64,000 nt of DNA, taken from the NCBI GenBank assembly GCA_019044685.2, contig JAGTXX020000013.1:392608-456607 (forward strand), read 5' to 3'. The translations under genes and the position numbers were made by a program. Numbering within the stretch: position 1 is the first letter of the stretch; every line of letters begins with the position of its first letter. Of this stretch, positions 10,492-21,634 are shown piece by piece. Under the pieces are notes generated by a model, which was not told the DNA's origin, searched no databases, and saw only the letters and a list, made by a program, of their open reading frames with translations. The stretch comes from Nannochloris sp. 'desiccata'. Its lineage: Eukaryota; Chlorophyta; Trebouxiophyceae; Chlorellales; Chlorellaceae.

Positions 10492-12727
10492 CTAATGGCT
10501 AAAACCATTAGGAACGTCTCCATTTGCCTTAAATTCAGACGGTTTCACCACAAAAGAGTTCGTAGTACCCAACAACACGGAATGTCGGGTCCTCATAGCA
10601 CCATCGTCTTCATCCTCAACGTGCTGTCCTGTGGCCTTTAGCAATTCCAACAAACTCTTAGGACGAATATTCTTAATGCCAGACCCCCCTTCATCTAAAG
10701 TAACAACCTTTAAAATGAATTCTTTCTTTTCCGTACGGGAAAGTACGACCACGTGATCGTGAGGTTTGACTATTCCATTTTGAGCGGCCATCAAGACTGC
10801 TTCCTCAAGAAGACCCTCTCCGGCTGAGGGGGCAGGCGCAGCAAGGACAGGCATGAGTCCATAGGTAATAAGAGATTGACGAGCGGTAGAACGACCTTCC
10901 AATACCCACTTCATACCATCACGTTTTAAATAAGGGACAACCAAGGTCATGATGGGCTGCCGAGGACGATACTTAGCCACCAAGGATGCAGTTTTGCCTG
11001 AATAGGTAACTACAATAATCAACGCAGCGCCCACTTTATCGGCAGTTTTGACAGCAGCTCCGGCAATACTTTCCAGCTTTTGACTGTACGAAATACGACC
11101 CCCACCAGGTCCCAGGCGAGTACCAGAGCCGACCCGAGTCAAATTTGCAGAAGAAAATGCAAACCCGATGTTAGCTTCAGAAGAAAATGAAGTTTGAGAT
11201 AAGGTACGGTTCAAACCACCACCACCACGCATAGGAGCAACGTCATTGTCAGTCTCATTTGCATCTTTTGTAGCCATCAACGTGTATTCAGACTCGACAG
11301 CAAGGTGTTCGAAATGGTTCTCATGGTCGAAAACATCTTCCGCCTCACGGCAAATAGCAACGGCGGTACGGACAGTTTCGAGGCCGTACTTACCGCGGTA
11401 GGTCTCAGCACCAAGTAGTATACCGTCAACACCGTCAAGAACAGCGTTTGCGATGTCGGTCGCTTCAGCACGGGTAGGGCGAGGGGTGGACACCATGGTG
11501 TCACAGACACGAGTGATAATAACAGGCTTCCCAAGGATGGCGCAGGTAGAGGCCATAGCCTTTTGCACCATGGCCATCTTCTCCACATTGACATCTAAAC
11601 CCAAGTTTCCACGGGAAACGATAACGCCATCTGAAGAGTGAGCCAGAGACCTAAAATTCATTAAAGATTGACGAGTCTCGCATTTCGCAATAACCTTGGT
11701 GTTGTCTTGACCGATGGAATTCAGAAATTCGCGCGCTTCGTTGATATCGTCAGGAGAGCGGCAATACGATAATGACACGAAATCAATTTCGAATTCAGAA
11801 GCCAAGACCTGGACAGCTTGACGATCGAAATCAGTCAAACATGGCAAGTCATTTTGCAAATTGGAAAGACCTTCAGTTGACCTTTCCTGATGGAATATGG
11901 TAAGTAACCCATCTAAATGGCATCCATTCTTTGCCAAACAGACAACTTCAGTTGCGTTGACTTCCTCAACTTCCATAAACAGAGAAGAATTTTCAGCTCC
12001 TGTCACCAAATAGCGCCCAACGAAAATAGAATCTCCTTCTTGGCACATGGCGCAGAACTTAGGGTAGGTCACAGGGAATACAGTGCTTGTACACTCTGCA
12101 TTAGGATCTGTGGTAATGGTAATACGCTGTCCAGCTTCAATTTCCAATTGATCAAAGATTCCCGGCCAGCCATTTTCGTCAACTCCATATTTACGACGAA
12201 TCATAATTTCACGACCCAAAGAATCAAGCATAACGGCACATAAACGACGGGTACGACGCATAGCTTCGTTGAGGTTTTGAAGGGATAAGCGGTGATATTC
12301 AATGGGGGCCCACGTTAAATCAATACGGGCACAGGTGGCACCGGCCTCTAAGAGCTCGCATAAAGCATCCACGGTCTGGCACGCAGGACCCACAGTAACC
12401 ACCACTGCAATATTTGATAAGGGGTGTGATGATGTTAGAGATTTGTGGGGGTTAGTTAGGTATAAAAAAGCAAACCCAGGTCAAGAAAGGGGCGGAAAGA
12501 GAGGGCATGGCATGTGTTCGACAGAAACACGAAATTTTCACATGAATACGCAAGGCACGCTCCTTGCAGTCTTGTTAAAAAATATGAAAAGCTTAATACG
12601 AGAGTAGGATGAGCTTACATTTCGTTTTGCTATATACATTATCATCATTGCTGGAATGCAGCACCTGCCCTAAGTCATTATTTTTAAATACGTGGGTTTT
12701 GGCCTTTGTAATATGGCGAGTAGCCAT
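10492..12727 (-). CDS. Divergent pyruvate kinase (plant At3g49160-like clade)
   Basis: Exon 1 (12619-12727, from ATG 12727) and exon 2 (10492-12404), 673 aa. The splice joins SKTK to LVVTVGPACQTVDALCELLE, restoring the N-terminal TKI.xTxGPA motif. The barrel is recognisable: IAKCETRQSL (active-site Lys and Glu kept), RPTRAEATDIANAVLDG and GILLGAETYRG. Several catalytic positions differ from canonical enzymes: ARIDLTWAP where NFSHG is usual, DSLGREI for DTKGPEIR, and SRGNLGLD with Asn for the metal-binding Asp of RGDLG. The same Asp-to-Asn change is typical of a plant PK-like subgroup. A Ser/Gly-rich insertion of about 60 residues precedes the C domain (KYRPRQPIMTLV). It may be a low-activity or regulatory PK. 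Confidence 0.85.
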
Positions 12728-13234
12728 TGTTGCGATATTAAGCGGGGTTTATGGGGATAGAAATGCAGGCGGCCGTGACAGATTTAGAAGTCAGAGCCTG
12801 CTGAGATGGGTAGCGAAAACCTTCCGAGAGGGGTGGTGTATGTTTTGCAGCTTTGCTAAGATGTTTATTGAGTAACGAAATATTATCAAGAATATGCAGT
12901 CGTGTCAATGTGCTTCTATAGAGGGCGTCTTTGCTTGGGAGAGCCCTGGATCAGCCAGAAAGACATGGCAGTAAAGAAAGGGGTTAATCTCAATTAGGGT
13001 TTTAGGGTTTGAATTAGAAAGGAATCAAACGTGGAAAAAAATTCCTTGGAAGCTGAAGTCGCGTTATATGGCGCAGACCCGGCTATTCTACAGCATTATT
13101 TTCCTTTCAACTATATATTTTAGGCTAAACTTCACATCAAAGAAGCGAGCAATCCATCAAACGTCTTTTGACTCGCCTTTGCCAGTTTCTTCAACTTCCA
13201 TCGCAACGCGGTTTTTTCCTAGACACGGGAAATA
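12728..13234. promoter_or_regulatory. Divergent promoter region with telobox-like motif
   Basis: 507 bp between pyruvate kinase and the small unknown gene. Positions 12994-13015 contain two TTAGGG-type units in tandem (ATTAGGGTTTTAGGGTTTG), resembling plant teloboxes. Nothing else stands out. Confidence 0.4.
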
Positions 13235-13555
13235 ATGCAACAATCAACGCATTCTATACAAACATCGGTTCCAATGCCAAAGCCAGTCAAGCCTGTTGTG
13301 CGCCAAGCAGCAGGCAAGAACAACATTAGACCCACGACTGCTAAAAACTCGCATGCACATGCCCCTGCTTCTGCCTCGTCAGCTGCAAATACCGCTGCCA
13401 AGGCATCTCTAGTTGCTGCTGTGGCTGTCCTCAATGCTAATGATGCCCCTGCTGAGCTCGCTGAAAATGCCGTCATTATTGAGACCCCGGGCCGGTCAGA
13501 CACCGAGTGCAAGCAAAAAGTTGGTGCTCTATTAAGAGAATGGGACTGGAATTAA
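13235..13555 (+). CDS. Small Ala-rich protein of unknown function
   Basis: Single exon, 106 aa, from an ATG about 220 bp downstream of the telobox. I do not recognise it. Residues 1-45 are basic and Pro/Gln/Asn-rich (MPKPVKPVVRQAAGKNNIRP). Residues 46-75 are Ala/Ser-rich and could form a helix (ASLVAAVAVLNANDAPAELA). It ends with an acidic, possibly globular tail (VIIETPGRSDTECKQKVGAL then LREWDWN). No signal peptide or membrane segment is evident. It is convergent with proteasome beta2. Codon use looks like its neighbours, so I think it is genuine. Confidence 0.55.
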   Translation: MQQSTHSIQTSVPMPKPVKPVVRQAAGKNNIRPTTAKNSHAHAPASASSAANTAAKASLVAAVAVLNANDAPAELAENAVIIETPGRSDTECKQKVGALLREWDWN

Positions 13556-14077
13556 GAGCTTTTCAAACCCAACCAGGCTGTAAATGCTGCAGCCATGAAC
13601 TCATGAACCCAAATATATAAACTAACGATATGTATACCCTCCCTCCCTGCTTTTATTTCTCCTATTATTGGACGCCATGAACCTATAAAATAATAAGATC
13701 TCAGCACTTTTTTGTTTGTCTGTGAAAGCTTCTCTTCTTTTTGTGATCTATTGTTGATTCTATACGAACATGTGCTTCCCGCTTTACCCATACTTCCCTA
13801 CAGTTTATTTCTTCTTGTTTTGGCAGATATTTCGGAAAAACAAAAAACTTATTACCCGTCTTAACCCTTTTGATCCTGCTCCCCCCTCCCTTTCCCTTTT
13901 GTAAGCTCTATGTAAGGCATAATGGAATATTATCTCGAGAACTAGCGGACATTAAATTAGTCTAAGAGTAGTCTTACAAAGCAAAATAATGGCTGTTGTA
14001 GAGTGTTATAGCATACTGAAATATTTCCAATTTCCAAAGGCCACCGCCACACCATAGGGGTAAACAGAAGAACCTCC
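13556..14077. other. Convergent intergenic region
   Basis: 522 bp between two converging genes, holding two 3' UTRs. T- and C-rich, with no ORF worth reporting. Confidence 0.35.
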
Positions 14078-15028
14078 CTAACTAACTTCCATGGCTTCAG
14101 GCAGGTCACCTTCAATCACATTCACCAATTTCTTTACATCGTACACCTTCTCCCGTACTACAGATGTCGTACCAGGGGCAAATCTCTGAGGGGTCACCCT
14201 CTCATAGGTCTTTGCTTGCAAGTATTGATGATTGCGCAAGTATTCTACTCCATCCTTGGTAATAACACAGACATCTACGTTAGAACCAGATCCTAGATCG
14301 TTATATACACCAGCACGGATAGATTTAGTTACTAAATCAACCGCTTCTTCTTTGCTCATCTCGTCCTTGTAGCCATCTTCGAACACTGCCATGGCATTTA
14401 AACTACCCGAACCCATAGTTGCATAGGGCAAAGAGTCGGTAGAACCGTGAGGATAGACAGTAAACAAATGAGGGCCTTTGAAATCTACACCGCCCAAAAC
14501 AAGGGCAGCAGAAACGTGGCCTTGGTAGCGGAAGAGGTGAGATTTGAGTAACGTCATGGCGGTGATGACACGACTTTCACGACCAGAGTTGTACCGGTGG
14601 AGTTCTAGTTGGGAAGAAACCATTCCAGTGACGTTTTCAGTGTCTGCGGCGGTACCGGCACCGCAACAGTAGATGTTGGGTGCGATAAAATGGATTTTTT
14701 CGCAATTTTTGTCTGCGACGGTGGTGCCTGCTGTGGAACGGGTATCTGCTCCCAAGACCACGCCATCCTGTATAAAGAGAAAATAGTGTTTTGGGTAATG
14801 AGTTGATACGAGATAAATCCAAGTGGGAAAGAGGCTTAAAGGGGTTTTGATAAAGAGGAAGAGTGAGCAGGAGAACTTCGAAGAGAGTCCGTCGGTAACT
14901 TTGCTTACTTTGAAGATGACACCGGAGATGGTGGTACCAGTTTTGGTGAATCCTGGCCCTTTCATTCCTTTCATTTCTAAAACTTCATTGCGTTTGCAAA
15001 GATCAAAGCTAAACCCGCCAGCGTCCAT
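14078..15028 (-). CDS. PSMB7: 20S proteasome subunit beta type-7 (beta2, trypsin-like)
   Basis: Exon 1 (14909-15028) and exon 2 (14078-14767), 269 aa. A 31-residue propeptide ends in FTKTG, followed by the catalytic Thr of [20 protein letters not shown]; Thr32 is the mature N-terminus. Asp (ADTRST) and Lys ([10 protein letters not shown]) catalytic partners are present, as are [13 protein letters not shown] and the GSGSLNAM loop, which are beta2 hallmarks. The C-terminal extension that wraps around beta3 is present ([16 protein letters not shown]). It supplies the trypsin-like activity of the core particle. The intron splits the first beta hairpin right after VIFK. Confidence 0.96.
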   Translation of the reverse strand: MDAGGFSFDLCKRNEVLEMKGMKGPGFTKTGTTISGVIFKVSKVTDGLSSKFSCSLFLFIKTPLSLFPTWIYLVSTHYPKHYFLFIQDGVVLGADTRSTAGTTVADKNCEKIHFIAPNIYCCGAGTAADTENVTGMVSSQLELHRYNSGRESRVITAMTLLKSHLFRYQGHVSAALVLGGVDFKGPHLFTVYPHGSTDSLPYATMGSGSLNAMAVFEDGYKDEMSKEEAVDLVTKSIRAGVYNDLGSGSNVDVCVITKDGVEYLRNHQYLQAKTYERVTPQRFAPGTTSVVREKVYDVKKLVNVIEGDLPEAMEVS

Positions 15029-15609
15029 CTTTGCGTGCTATAAAATTAATCTGATCAAAGGCTTAGAACACTAGAGAATACGATGCTCTATGAATCGAGG
15101 TTGTAAAAGTGAATTCTCCAGAGCGTATATCAGAGCACTCCTTCGTCGATCTCGTGTTGTGGAGACTATTCCAGGGCTTCAATAAGAATTTCTCAGAAGA
15201 CGAATGATCACCAACGTGGTGGTGTAGCTACACTGCCGGCGTTCCCCCTAAATGAGTTTTTAGAAAGTCAAATGGCAATTTTATGCTGGCAACCGGCTCA
15301 CAGGTAGCTTATAGAGTGCCGGAGAGGCCCTCTCAAGGCGCAAGGCAAAAATGCTTGAGAGATTTCAAGCCCTCTGACAGCTATTAAATGCGCACAGCTG
15401 CCTATCCCTCCGCATAGAGTATCTATAAAATACCTTGCTTTTAACTAATACGCGCCCCGACTGCCTGTTTACGTTCTTAGCTGTCCCTGCGAGACGTGAT
15501 CCCAATTGAATTGAGCAATAATTTGACTTTGTTGCCATTTCTTTAGCATCCACGCACCTAAATAATCTGTTGATTTCTCATTTGTGGATTTTAAAGTGCG
15601 CTTGTAGAT
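15029..15609. promoter_or_regulatory. Divergent intergenic region, proteasome beta2 / coatomer zeta
   Basis: 581 bp between two divergent housekeeping genes. No ORF, RNA gene or clear motif recognised apart from being the presumed promoter pair. Confidence 0.35.
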
Positions 15610-16459
15610 ATGGCGTCACAGATTGACCCAATGGTGCCAACAGTAAAGGCACTGATTTTGTTAGACGACGAGGGAAAGAGGATAGCAGTGCAATATTTCG
15701 CAGAAGAATGGTAAGAAATATTACAATCTACACTTGCCAGAACAGCTGCCAGAGCTTCTACATCATCGTAGCTCTTAAACAAGCAATAAAATTTATTTTC
15801 CCGCTCGTCTGCTCATTAAACTCACCTCTGCTTTCTCTTTCGCCTTTGAACCTTACCATCTTGCAGGAAACACAGCGTTGGTGCACAATCCAACTTTGAA
15901 AAATCTGTCTACGCCAAAACATCCAGAACAAACGCCAGAGGAGAACGTAAGGACACACTTTACAATAATTAAAAAGAATTTCCCCTGCCCTCGCTCTGCC
16001 CTCGCTCTTTCTTCAACAAATTAACTAACAAACACAATTATTTTCCTGTATTTTCTCTGCACAGCTGAAGTCATCATGTTTGACGATGTCGTTGTCACTT
16101 ACAAATTCATTGGGGACTTGATGTTCTACGTCGTTGGCCATGCAGACGAAAACGAAATCGTCTTGGCAAACGTCCTCGTCGGCTTTTATGATTCCGTCGC
16201 AATGCTGTTACGCAACGCCGTAGAGAAGAAAACTGTCCTTGAAAACTTGGATTTGGTATTATTGTGTATGGATGAGCTTGCAGAAGGTGGATTGATTCTT
16301 GAAACTGATCCTACTGTGATTGCTACAAGAGTTACCATGAGACAAGGTGAAGGGTCGGCAGAAGAGATGGCAATGGCAATGGAGAATCCTGGATTACAGT
16401 CTTTGTCCGTGGCGTTTGGAAACGTGAAGGAACAACTTGCACGTTCTTTGCTGAAATAA
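15610..16459 (+). CDS. COPZ: Coatomer subunit zeta (COPI)
   Basis: Exons 15610-15710, 15867-15946 and 16065-16459, 191 aa; all donors are gtaag. The longin-fold small-chain protein begins VKALILLDDEGKRIAVQYFA, continues NFEKSVYAKT, FDDVVVTYKFIGDLMFYVVG and NEIVLANVLVGFYDSVAMLL, and then LLCMDELAEGGLILETDPTV. This is the standard AP-sigma/COPZ pattern. Zeta pairs with gamma-COP in the F-subcomplex of COPI coats on Golgi-to-ER vesicles. Length is normal. Confidence 0.95.
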
Positions 16460-17189
16460 TCATTTGTTAAGTCTTAATTATACTTTTTGCTTTTTGTTCC
16501 CTCTTTTATTCTTGGCAAAAGAAAAGATCTTGGTTGTCGGAAAATTTTAAATTGATTTGTTACACTGTACAAATAGTGAGGTGGTTCAAAAGTATATGAA
16601 AGAAAAGAAGAACTATCCCTCTATGGAGCAGTTTTGAGGATAGAATACAAAATCGTTGCGACGAAAAAAAGACATCAGCCGGCAAAAGCGGGGAAAAAAT
16701 ATTAAAAACGGTGGCAAGCAAAAAGACTAAGCAGCTATCTAGTATTTGAAAAGGAGAATCAACCGGCAAAAGGCAGCGCTACTAGCTAAATAATAAAATT
16801 AAAGTTCATTCCATGAAAGTATAGTACTATTAAAATAAAGTCGTTCGTTCATTCCTTGATATTGATATGTTTTTTAATTTCTAGTCTTCTCAAGCGCTCA
16901 CTGGGCCAGGTAGCTCTACTATAAAAATGGTATAAAAAAGAAAGAGGAGCAAGCCAGAACGGCCAAAAACATCGTTATCGTCGTCGTCGTCATCGTTGGG
17001 ATTATCAAAACTATGAAAAAGAATTAAAATCAATTAAGTATTATACCGTCGTGCCGCATGTAGAGGAGAAGTACTATTATTCCTCTCGCATGCAGCAAAT
17101 GGCATTGACCCAGGGCGTTCAGTTCCTCAGGAACTGCCATAACAGCACGCCGGGCAGTTGCTAGACACTCTTTCAGTACTACTAACACG
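16460..17189. other. Convergent intergenic region
   Basis: 730 bp between coatomer zeta and NAD kinase 3' ends. It includes a short CGT/CAT trinucleotide stretch near 16976-16995. No gene seen. Confidence 0.35.
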
Positions 17190-18980
17190 TTACGCTACAG
17201 AAGATGCAGTTTTAGCAGCCCTTGCTGCCTTGGTATTCTTCCTTTTCGCAGCCTTGGAATCTTCCCGCTCCTTCTCTAGCCTTGCTAAAACTTTTGCCGC
17301 ACTCTTTCCGCTTCTCATTTGAAATTCTTTTTGCTCCGTTCTTTCATTCCACATAAAGCACCGTTCGATAGAAGAGAACCAATCCAACGTTTGATCCCGG
17401 AAATTAATCGTAGGTACGGGAAAGGGGCTCATTCGTACATGTAATGAATCACCAGGGAGCAACTCTTTCATATTTTTCCCGTCAAATGTTGCCACTGCTC
17501 CGCTACGAGCGTCCCCAGCAATCCGTAACTGTAATTGCGCGTAATCTGGCAATATAATGGGTCTAAAAGATAAAGAATGAGGACAAATTGGTGTGAAAAG
17601 CATCGAGTGAACGTTTGGATGCACCATTGAACCACCTGCCGAGACGGAATACGCGGTCGACCCTGTTGGGGTAGAAAGCATAACGCCATCAGCTTGTACT
17701 TTCGTGATTAGATGGTCGCGTTCATAAACCTCGATTTTAGAGAGGTATGGGAGGGAGCCACGGGAAAGGACAACTTCGTTGAGAACGTGGTGGCAGGCAC
17801 CGGGCAAAGGTTGGCCATTTCGGTGAATTTCACATTGCAAGCGCATCCGTAACGTGATGTAAACACCCATTAAGGGAGATTCATCCATGCTAGAGGTCAT
17901 TCGGCACGTAGTAAGTTCCTGCATACGAAGAAGAATTATATGATTAATAGGGGTTCAAGAGGGAATTGGATAAAGAATTGGCTTTCTTTTTAAGAGATGC
18001 CGGTGCGGCAACGCCATGGCCATTGTTCTTGCATGCAAAATAAAAACAATAAATAACTTACGTCTGAGCCATTAATTACTGCATCCAAATGCTCCATATG
18101 CACCTCATACTCATGCGGTGTTAGAAAACCTAGAGACCCCAACCTGAACGCAATAATCGGTGGAATACAGCGTCCAAACAGGTGAGTCGCATGCAGCACT
18201 AGGCCGTCACCGCCAAGGCACACCACAAAATCAACAAAGGAGTGCAGCTCAGACGCATCGTCATCATCTCCCCAGGTATCAATATACGGCATCTTCTCAA
18301 TGACACCTTGTTCTTTCAGCTCGGCATATTGTGCTGGTTCCACTAAAACAGAGAGGTTCTGATCTGCGCCGAGATGCTGGACCATTGCTAAATATTCTTC
18401 GAGAAGTTCATCCCCGAGTTTTTTGAGGACCAGAACACGTTTCGGGCGAGCTTTCCATACCAGGAGATGCTGCTGGGACGACGGATGAGAAAATTCCAGG
18501 TTTCCGCCCGCTGCAGAGAGGAATGATAAGAAGAAGCACTAAGTTTAGTTTTGGGGGAAAATAAGCGAGAAGTCATTGGTGGGCGGGAAAATAATAAAAA
18601 GTGTAAAAGAAGAAGAAGTCGCCATCATTTTAAGCCGCCTTTTGTTGCAATACTTCTATAAAAGGTGTATAATAGTATGAATTGATAGCAATTATGGACA
18701 TAAAAGCTGCTGTCTGCTTGTTCTTACCTGTGACAGTCTCTCTGTTGCAAGAGTAACCATCCGAACGAAGAACATATATATCAGACTTGCGGTCCCAGTT
18801 GGCTGAGCGAGATCTTTCGCTGGTGGATGCAGCGTGTGAAGATGGTTTGTTTCCGTTAGACTGCGGTGCCTCGCAGCGAATAGATGCCAAACGAAGATTC
18901 AATGCCTGTTTTCTAGAGAGAGATCCATGTTGAAGTTTTCCTAATTTTGCAGCACTTTGAGCGAAACCAATACACGCCAT
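17190..18980 (-). CDS. NADK: Plastid NAD kinase (NADK2-like)
   Basis: Exons 18728-18980, 18062-18510 and 17190-17918, 476 aa. An Arg/Ser/Ala-rich N-terminus (about 60 residues, MACIGFAQSAAKLGKLQHGS) looks like a transit peptide. The kinase follows: VWKARPKRVLVLKKLGDELL, DFVVCLGGDGLVLHATHLF (the GGDG nucleotide-binding motif), FRLGSLGFLTPHEY, DGVMLSTPTGSTAYSVSAGG and MVHPNVHSMLFTPICPHSLS. This order and wording match plant NADK2 catalytic domains, without the long calmodulin-binding N-terminus. It makes NADP from NAD and ATP, setting the plastid NADP pool. A basic Lys/Ala-rich tail ends the protein. Confidence 0.94.
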
Positions 18981-19337
18981 AGTAATGCTTGTTGATTTCA
19001 GAAAATATCTTTAGGTTTGGAAGCCACTGAGCTGGCTTAAAATGGATGTGTTTAAAGAAGATATTAATTGAACGATTCTAAATTGGAGGTAATTATTTAT
19101 ACCCAGCAGAGATTCAACTTGTCTAGGCGTAATTTCAATAGTTGTGTCTTCTAGAAGGTATATAAACAATTCTAACACATTTTGCTGGTCCTACTAGAAG
19201 CACGTATTCGTCCTGATACAGCTTCGCGCCTCTGATCGCAAGCTTGCTGTCCAATTGTTTCTTCCATTGGTGACGTGCTCACTATGATCCCTTAAGTCAC
19301 CCCCTTGGGGTTCTTTTATTTTATTTTATTTTATTTT
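18981..19337. other. Intergenic upstream of NAD kinase; pentanucleotide repeat
   Basis: Contains the NAD kinase promoter, a truncated copy of the dispersed repeat (19286-19312), and directly after it a (TTTTA)n microsatellite at about 19314-19339. No ORF. Confidence 0.5.
19286..19312 (+). repeat. Dispersed ~70-bp repeat, truncated copy 1
   Basis: Reads GATCCCTTAAGTCACCC then CCTTGGGGTT, matching the right half of the family described at 59524-59592. The left half with AGGGGTGGCCTGAA is missing. Confidence 0.6.
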
Positions 19338-19690
19338 ATGCAAAAGAATCACGCACGCACTGCTGCGGCTCGTGATGCCTCGGTACGTTTCCAAGGAACA
19401 AATTGCAGCATATGTGGGGCTGCCACGGTCACAAATTTTCTATTTCTATCTTGGTGACTGACGCTGACCTCGCAACATTTTTTACTTTTTTTGCAGGAGG
19501 GCGATCTTGAAGCCCGTACAGTGTTTTAGGATTACAGTGGTACAAAGACAGTAAGTTACAGTTTGTCAACTAACTCTAATACCGCGCCTTGGCTTCCTCA
19601 CCTTCATACTCACCCTTTTGCACTTTTTCTTCCATTGCTCCGCAGAAAACAACTCAGGCAACTCCTTTCAATGCAAGCACCGGTCGGTGA
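19338..19690 (+). other. Probable spliced transcript, coding capacity unclear
   Basis: Three exon-like segments with strong splice sites: a gtacgt donor after 19382, a pyrimidine tract and ttgcag before 19497, a gtaagt donor after 19550, and ccgcag before 19646. From the ATG at 19338 the frame meets a TAG inside exon 2, unless an internal acceptor (gtgttttag, exon 19530-19550) is used, giving only 36 aa ending FNASTGR. From ATG 19374 a different frame stays open for about 60 aa and ends at 19752-19764. Neither product is recognised. It could be a small protein gene or a spliced non-coding RNA. Confidence 0.3.
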
Positions 19691-19869
19691 ACCTTCTCAG
19701 GTCAACCAGAATAATTAGCCAAACGGCTAGCAGGCTCCTGCCCCTGCTGCAGTACGTCCTTCTTCTTGGTTAATATCCTTGACTTTCGCTGTGCAGCCGC
19801 TCTCTGCCTTCAATTTCAACCCTACACTTCAACTTGCGTCTGCGCAGCACCCCTTTATATGCCTTTGCG

Positions 19870-20105
19870 AGCCTGTCTGCCCACCTCCCTGCCGGCAGGG
19901 CCTGCTCATGCGGGAGCCCGCTGCGGCCTTCTGCGAGTTCATCATGATCAGCGGGATCAGCGGGCACACGTGCCTACGGCATCATGGAGAGAGGGGCCCG
20001 CACGGGCCTTGCGGGCATTCCAGCGCCACGAGCGGGCTCCCCAGCTGGCCCAGAGAGGGCAAGCGGCGAGCAGCACCGCCGCAGCGAGGTGCGGGCCCAA
20101 GTTTG
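19870..20105. other. GC-rich island with inverted repeats
   Basis: About 235 bp that is far more GC-rich than all surroundings. It holds an exact 11-bp inverted repeat, GGGAGCCCGCT near 19912 and AGCGGGCTCCC near 20031, plus shorter ones such as CCTGCCGGCAGG at 19889-19900. Several frames are open through it purely because of composition; no frame gives a recognisable protein. A structured RNA or inserted foreign fragment are both possible. Confidence 0.4.
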
Positions 20106-20367
20106 GAAGGGTTCAGTTGTATCTATTATCCGTAGATTCTGTAGTTTGACATGCGTATTACAGAAAGACAGAAATAGAAAGAACATAAAAGAAAAACAGA
20201 AGGAAATGTCGTACAATTTAGAAAAAAGGTAATGCAAGGTATCAAAACTGTAAAGTAGTACGTACAGCACTAGTGTAAAAGGAAAAAAAATCAAGGACAT
20301 GATAAATTATTAAGAAACCTGGTGACTCTTGAAGTGGTGGGGTGCTAGCTCATACGTCGAGTTCATT

Positions 20368-21389
20368 TCATTCGTTGCTAATCCCAGCAGACGGCCCTTG
20401 GCCATCCTTCTTGCCCTGCTCCCACCCATTTCTATAGGCTTTGTCTATGTTCAAAGCTGTAATCGACTTTCCAATGTCAAAAATCATTTGTTCCATCTTA
20501 TCAAAGCGCTGATTTAAGGTATTAAAGCGCTGACCTACAGATACTTCCATCTTATCAAAGCGCTGATTTAAGGTATTAAAGCGCTGACCTACAGATACTT
20601 CCATCTTATCAAAGCGCTGATTTACGGTATCAAAGCGCTGACCTACAGATACTTCCATGTTATCAAAGCGCTGATTTACGGTATCAAAGCGCTGATTAAA
20701 AATATCAAAGCGCTGGGCAGTAAATACTTCCATCTTCTCAAGCCCTGATCTACCCGATCACCTTTTGAGTCAAGGAGTACCAGCTTCACTTCATTAGAAA
20801 TCTGGCGTTGCAGAATTGACCACACAGCAATTACACTCGCAAGGATGAGGGCTGCATCAATTTTCTGAAAACGAAGAAAGGAACAGATTTGGGTGAAATG
20901 GCCGTCGGGTTAGTATTTGGAAAAATAAATTAAATGAAGGGTATTGACTACAAAGCATTACTTACGGCGCGAATGGCATACATCAAACAAAATATAACCG
21001 CTATAATGATAGACGCAAGATTCCAGAGAACATCACTCTTTAAGGGGAAACCCCCAGTTGGTTTGTTATCTTTGGGAACTGGGGAGACGGAGGGAGTGGG
21101 TTGGGTAGAAGTAGCAGGAGTAAAGGCATCGGCACGAGGCGAGAAGAATGCCATGACTGGGCGGTGCAAAACTCCGCGAGTGACTAGAGAAGAGCCAACC
21201 TACAGGAACAGGCAGTGTTATTTAAGTGAGAGAGTTGTGGTGAAAAGAATTATTCAATTTCACGATTCCAAATATTTCGGCAACAGAAAGAGCCAAATAT
21301 GATGCGCTTACTTTAGCATTTGCTCTGCCTCCCATTAGTAGTAATGAGGTGGGCCTTGGCGGGACAACCATGCCCTTGGTTAAGAGCAT
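20368..21389 (-). CDS. Membrane-anchored coiled-coil protein with 18-aa repeats, probable frameshift
   Basis: Exons 21312-21389, 20966-21199 and from 20864 downward join in phase. They encode an N-terminal presequence-like stretch, a Pro/Ser linker, a membrane segment (NLASIIIAVIFCLMYAIRA) and a second hydrophobic segment (ALILASVIAVWSILQ), then EVKLVLLDSKGDRVDQGL. In that frame translation stops at 20676 (166 aa). A one-base shift near 20735-20745 instead opens a frame to 20368 with four-plus copies of an 18-residue repeat (KMEVSVGQRFNTLNQRFD), clearly a coiled coil. The exon therefore looks frameshifted (real mutation, sequencing error, or an unseen short intron). No family recognised. Confidence 0.5.
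20491..20735 (-). repeat. 54-bp tandem repeat (about 4.4 copies)
   Basis: Units begin at about 20491, 20545, 20599 and 20653, each carrying TATCAAAGCGCTGATTTA and AAAGCGCTGACCTACAGATA variants. The unit is 18 codons, so copy number changes keep frame. It encodes the coiled-coil repeat. Confidence 0.9.
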
Positions 21390-21634
21390 TGAAGAATTCG
21401 CAAGGATTCGTGAGCACAACTGTGCTTCCTTGGCAAAGAACCTCCAGGAGCCATCCTCAAAACTCGCTCGATTCTCAATAAAATAGGCTAGAGATGAAAT
21501 ATCAGGGCTCGTAATTTAAAAACAAACTTTTAATATCAAACAAGCCCTTTTACTCAAAAATCTCAAAAACTTTGCACTTTTTACTCGATCGAGAATATGA
21601 TATTCTCGATGTTTCAGAAAATCAGCAGCCCCTC

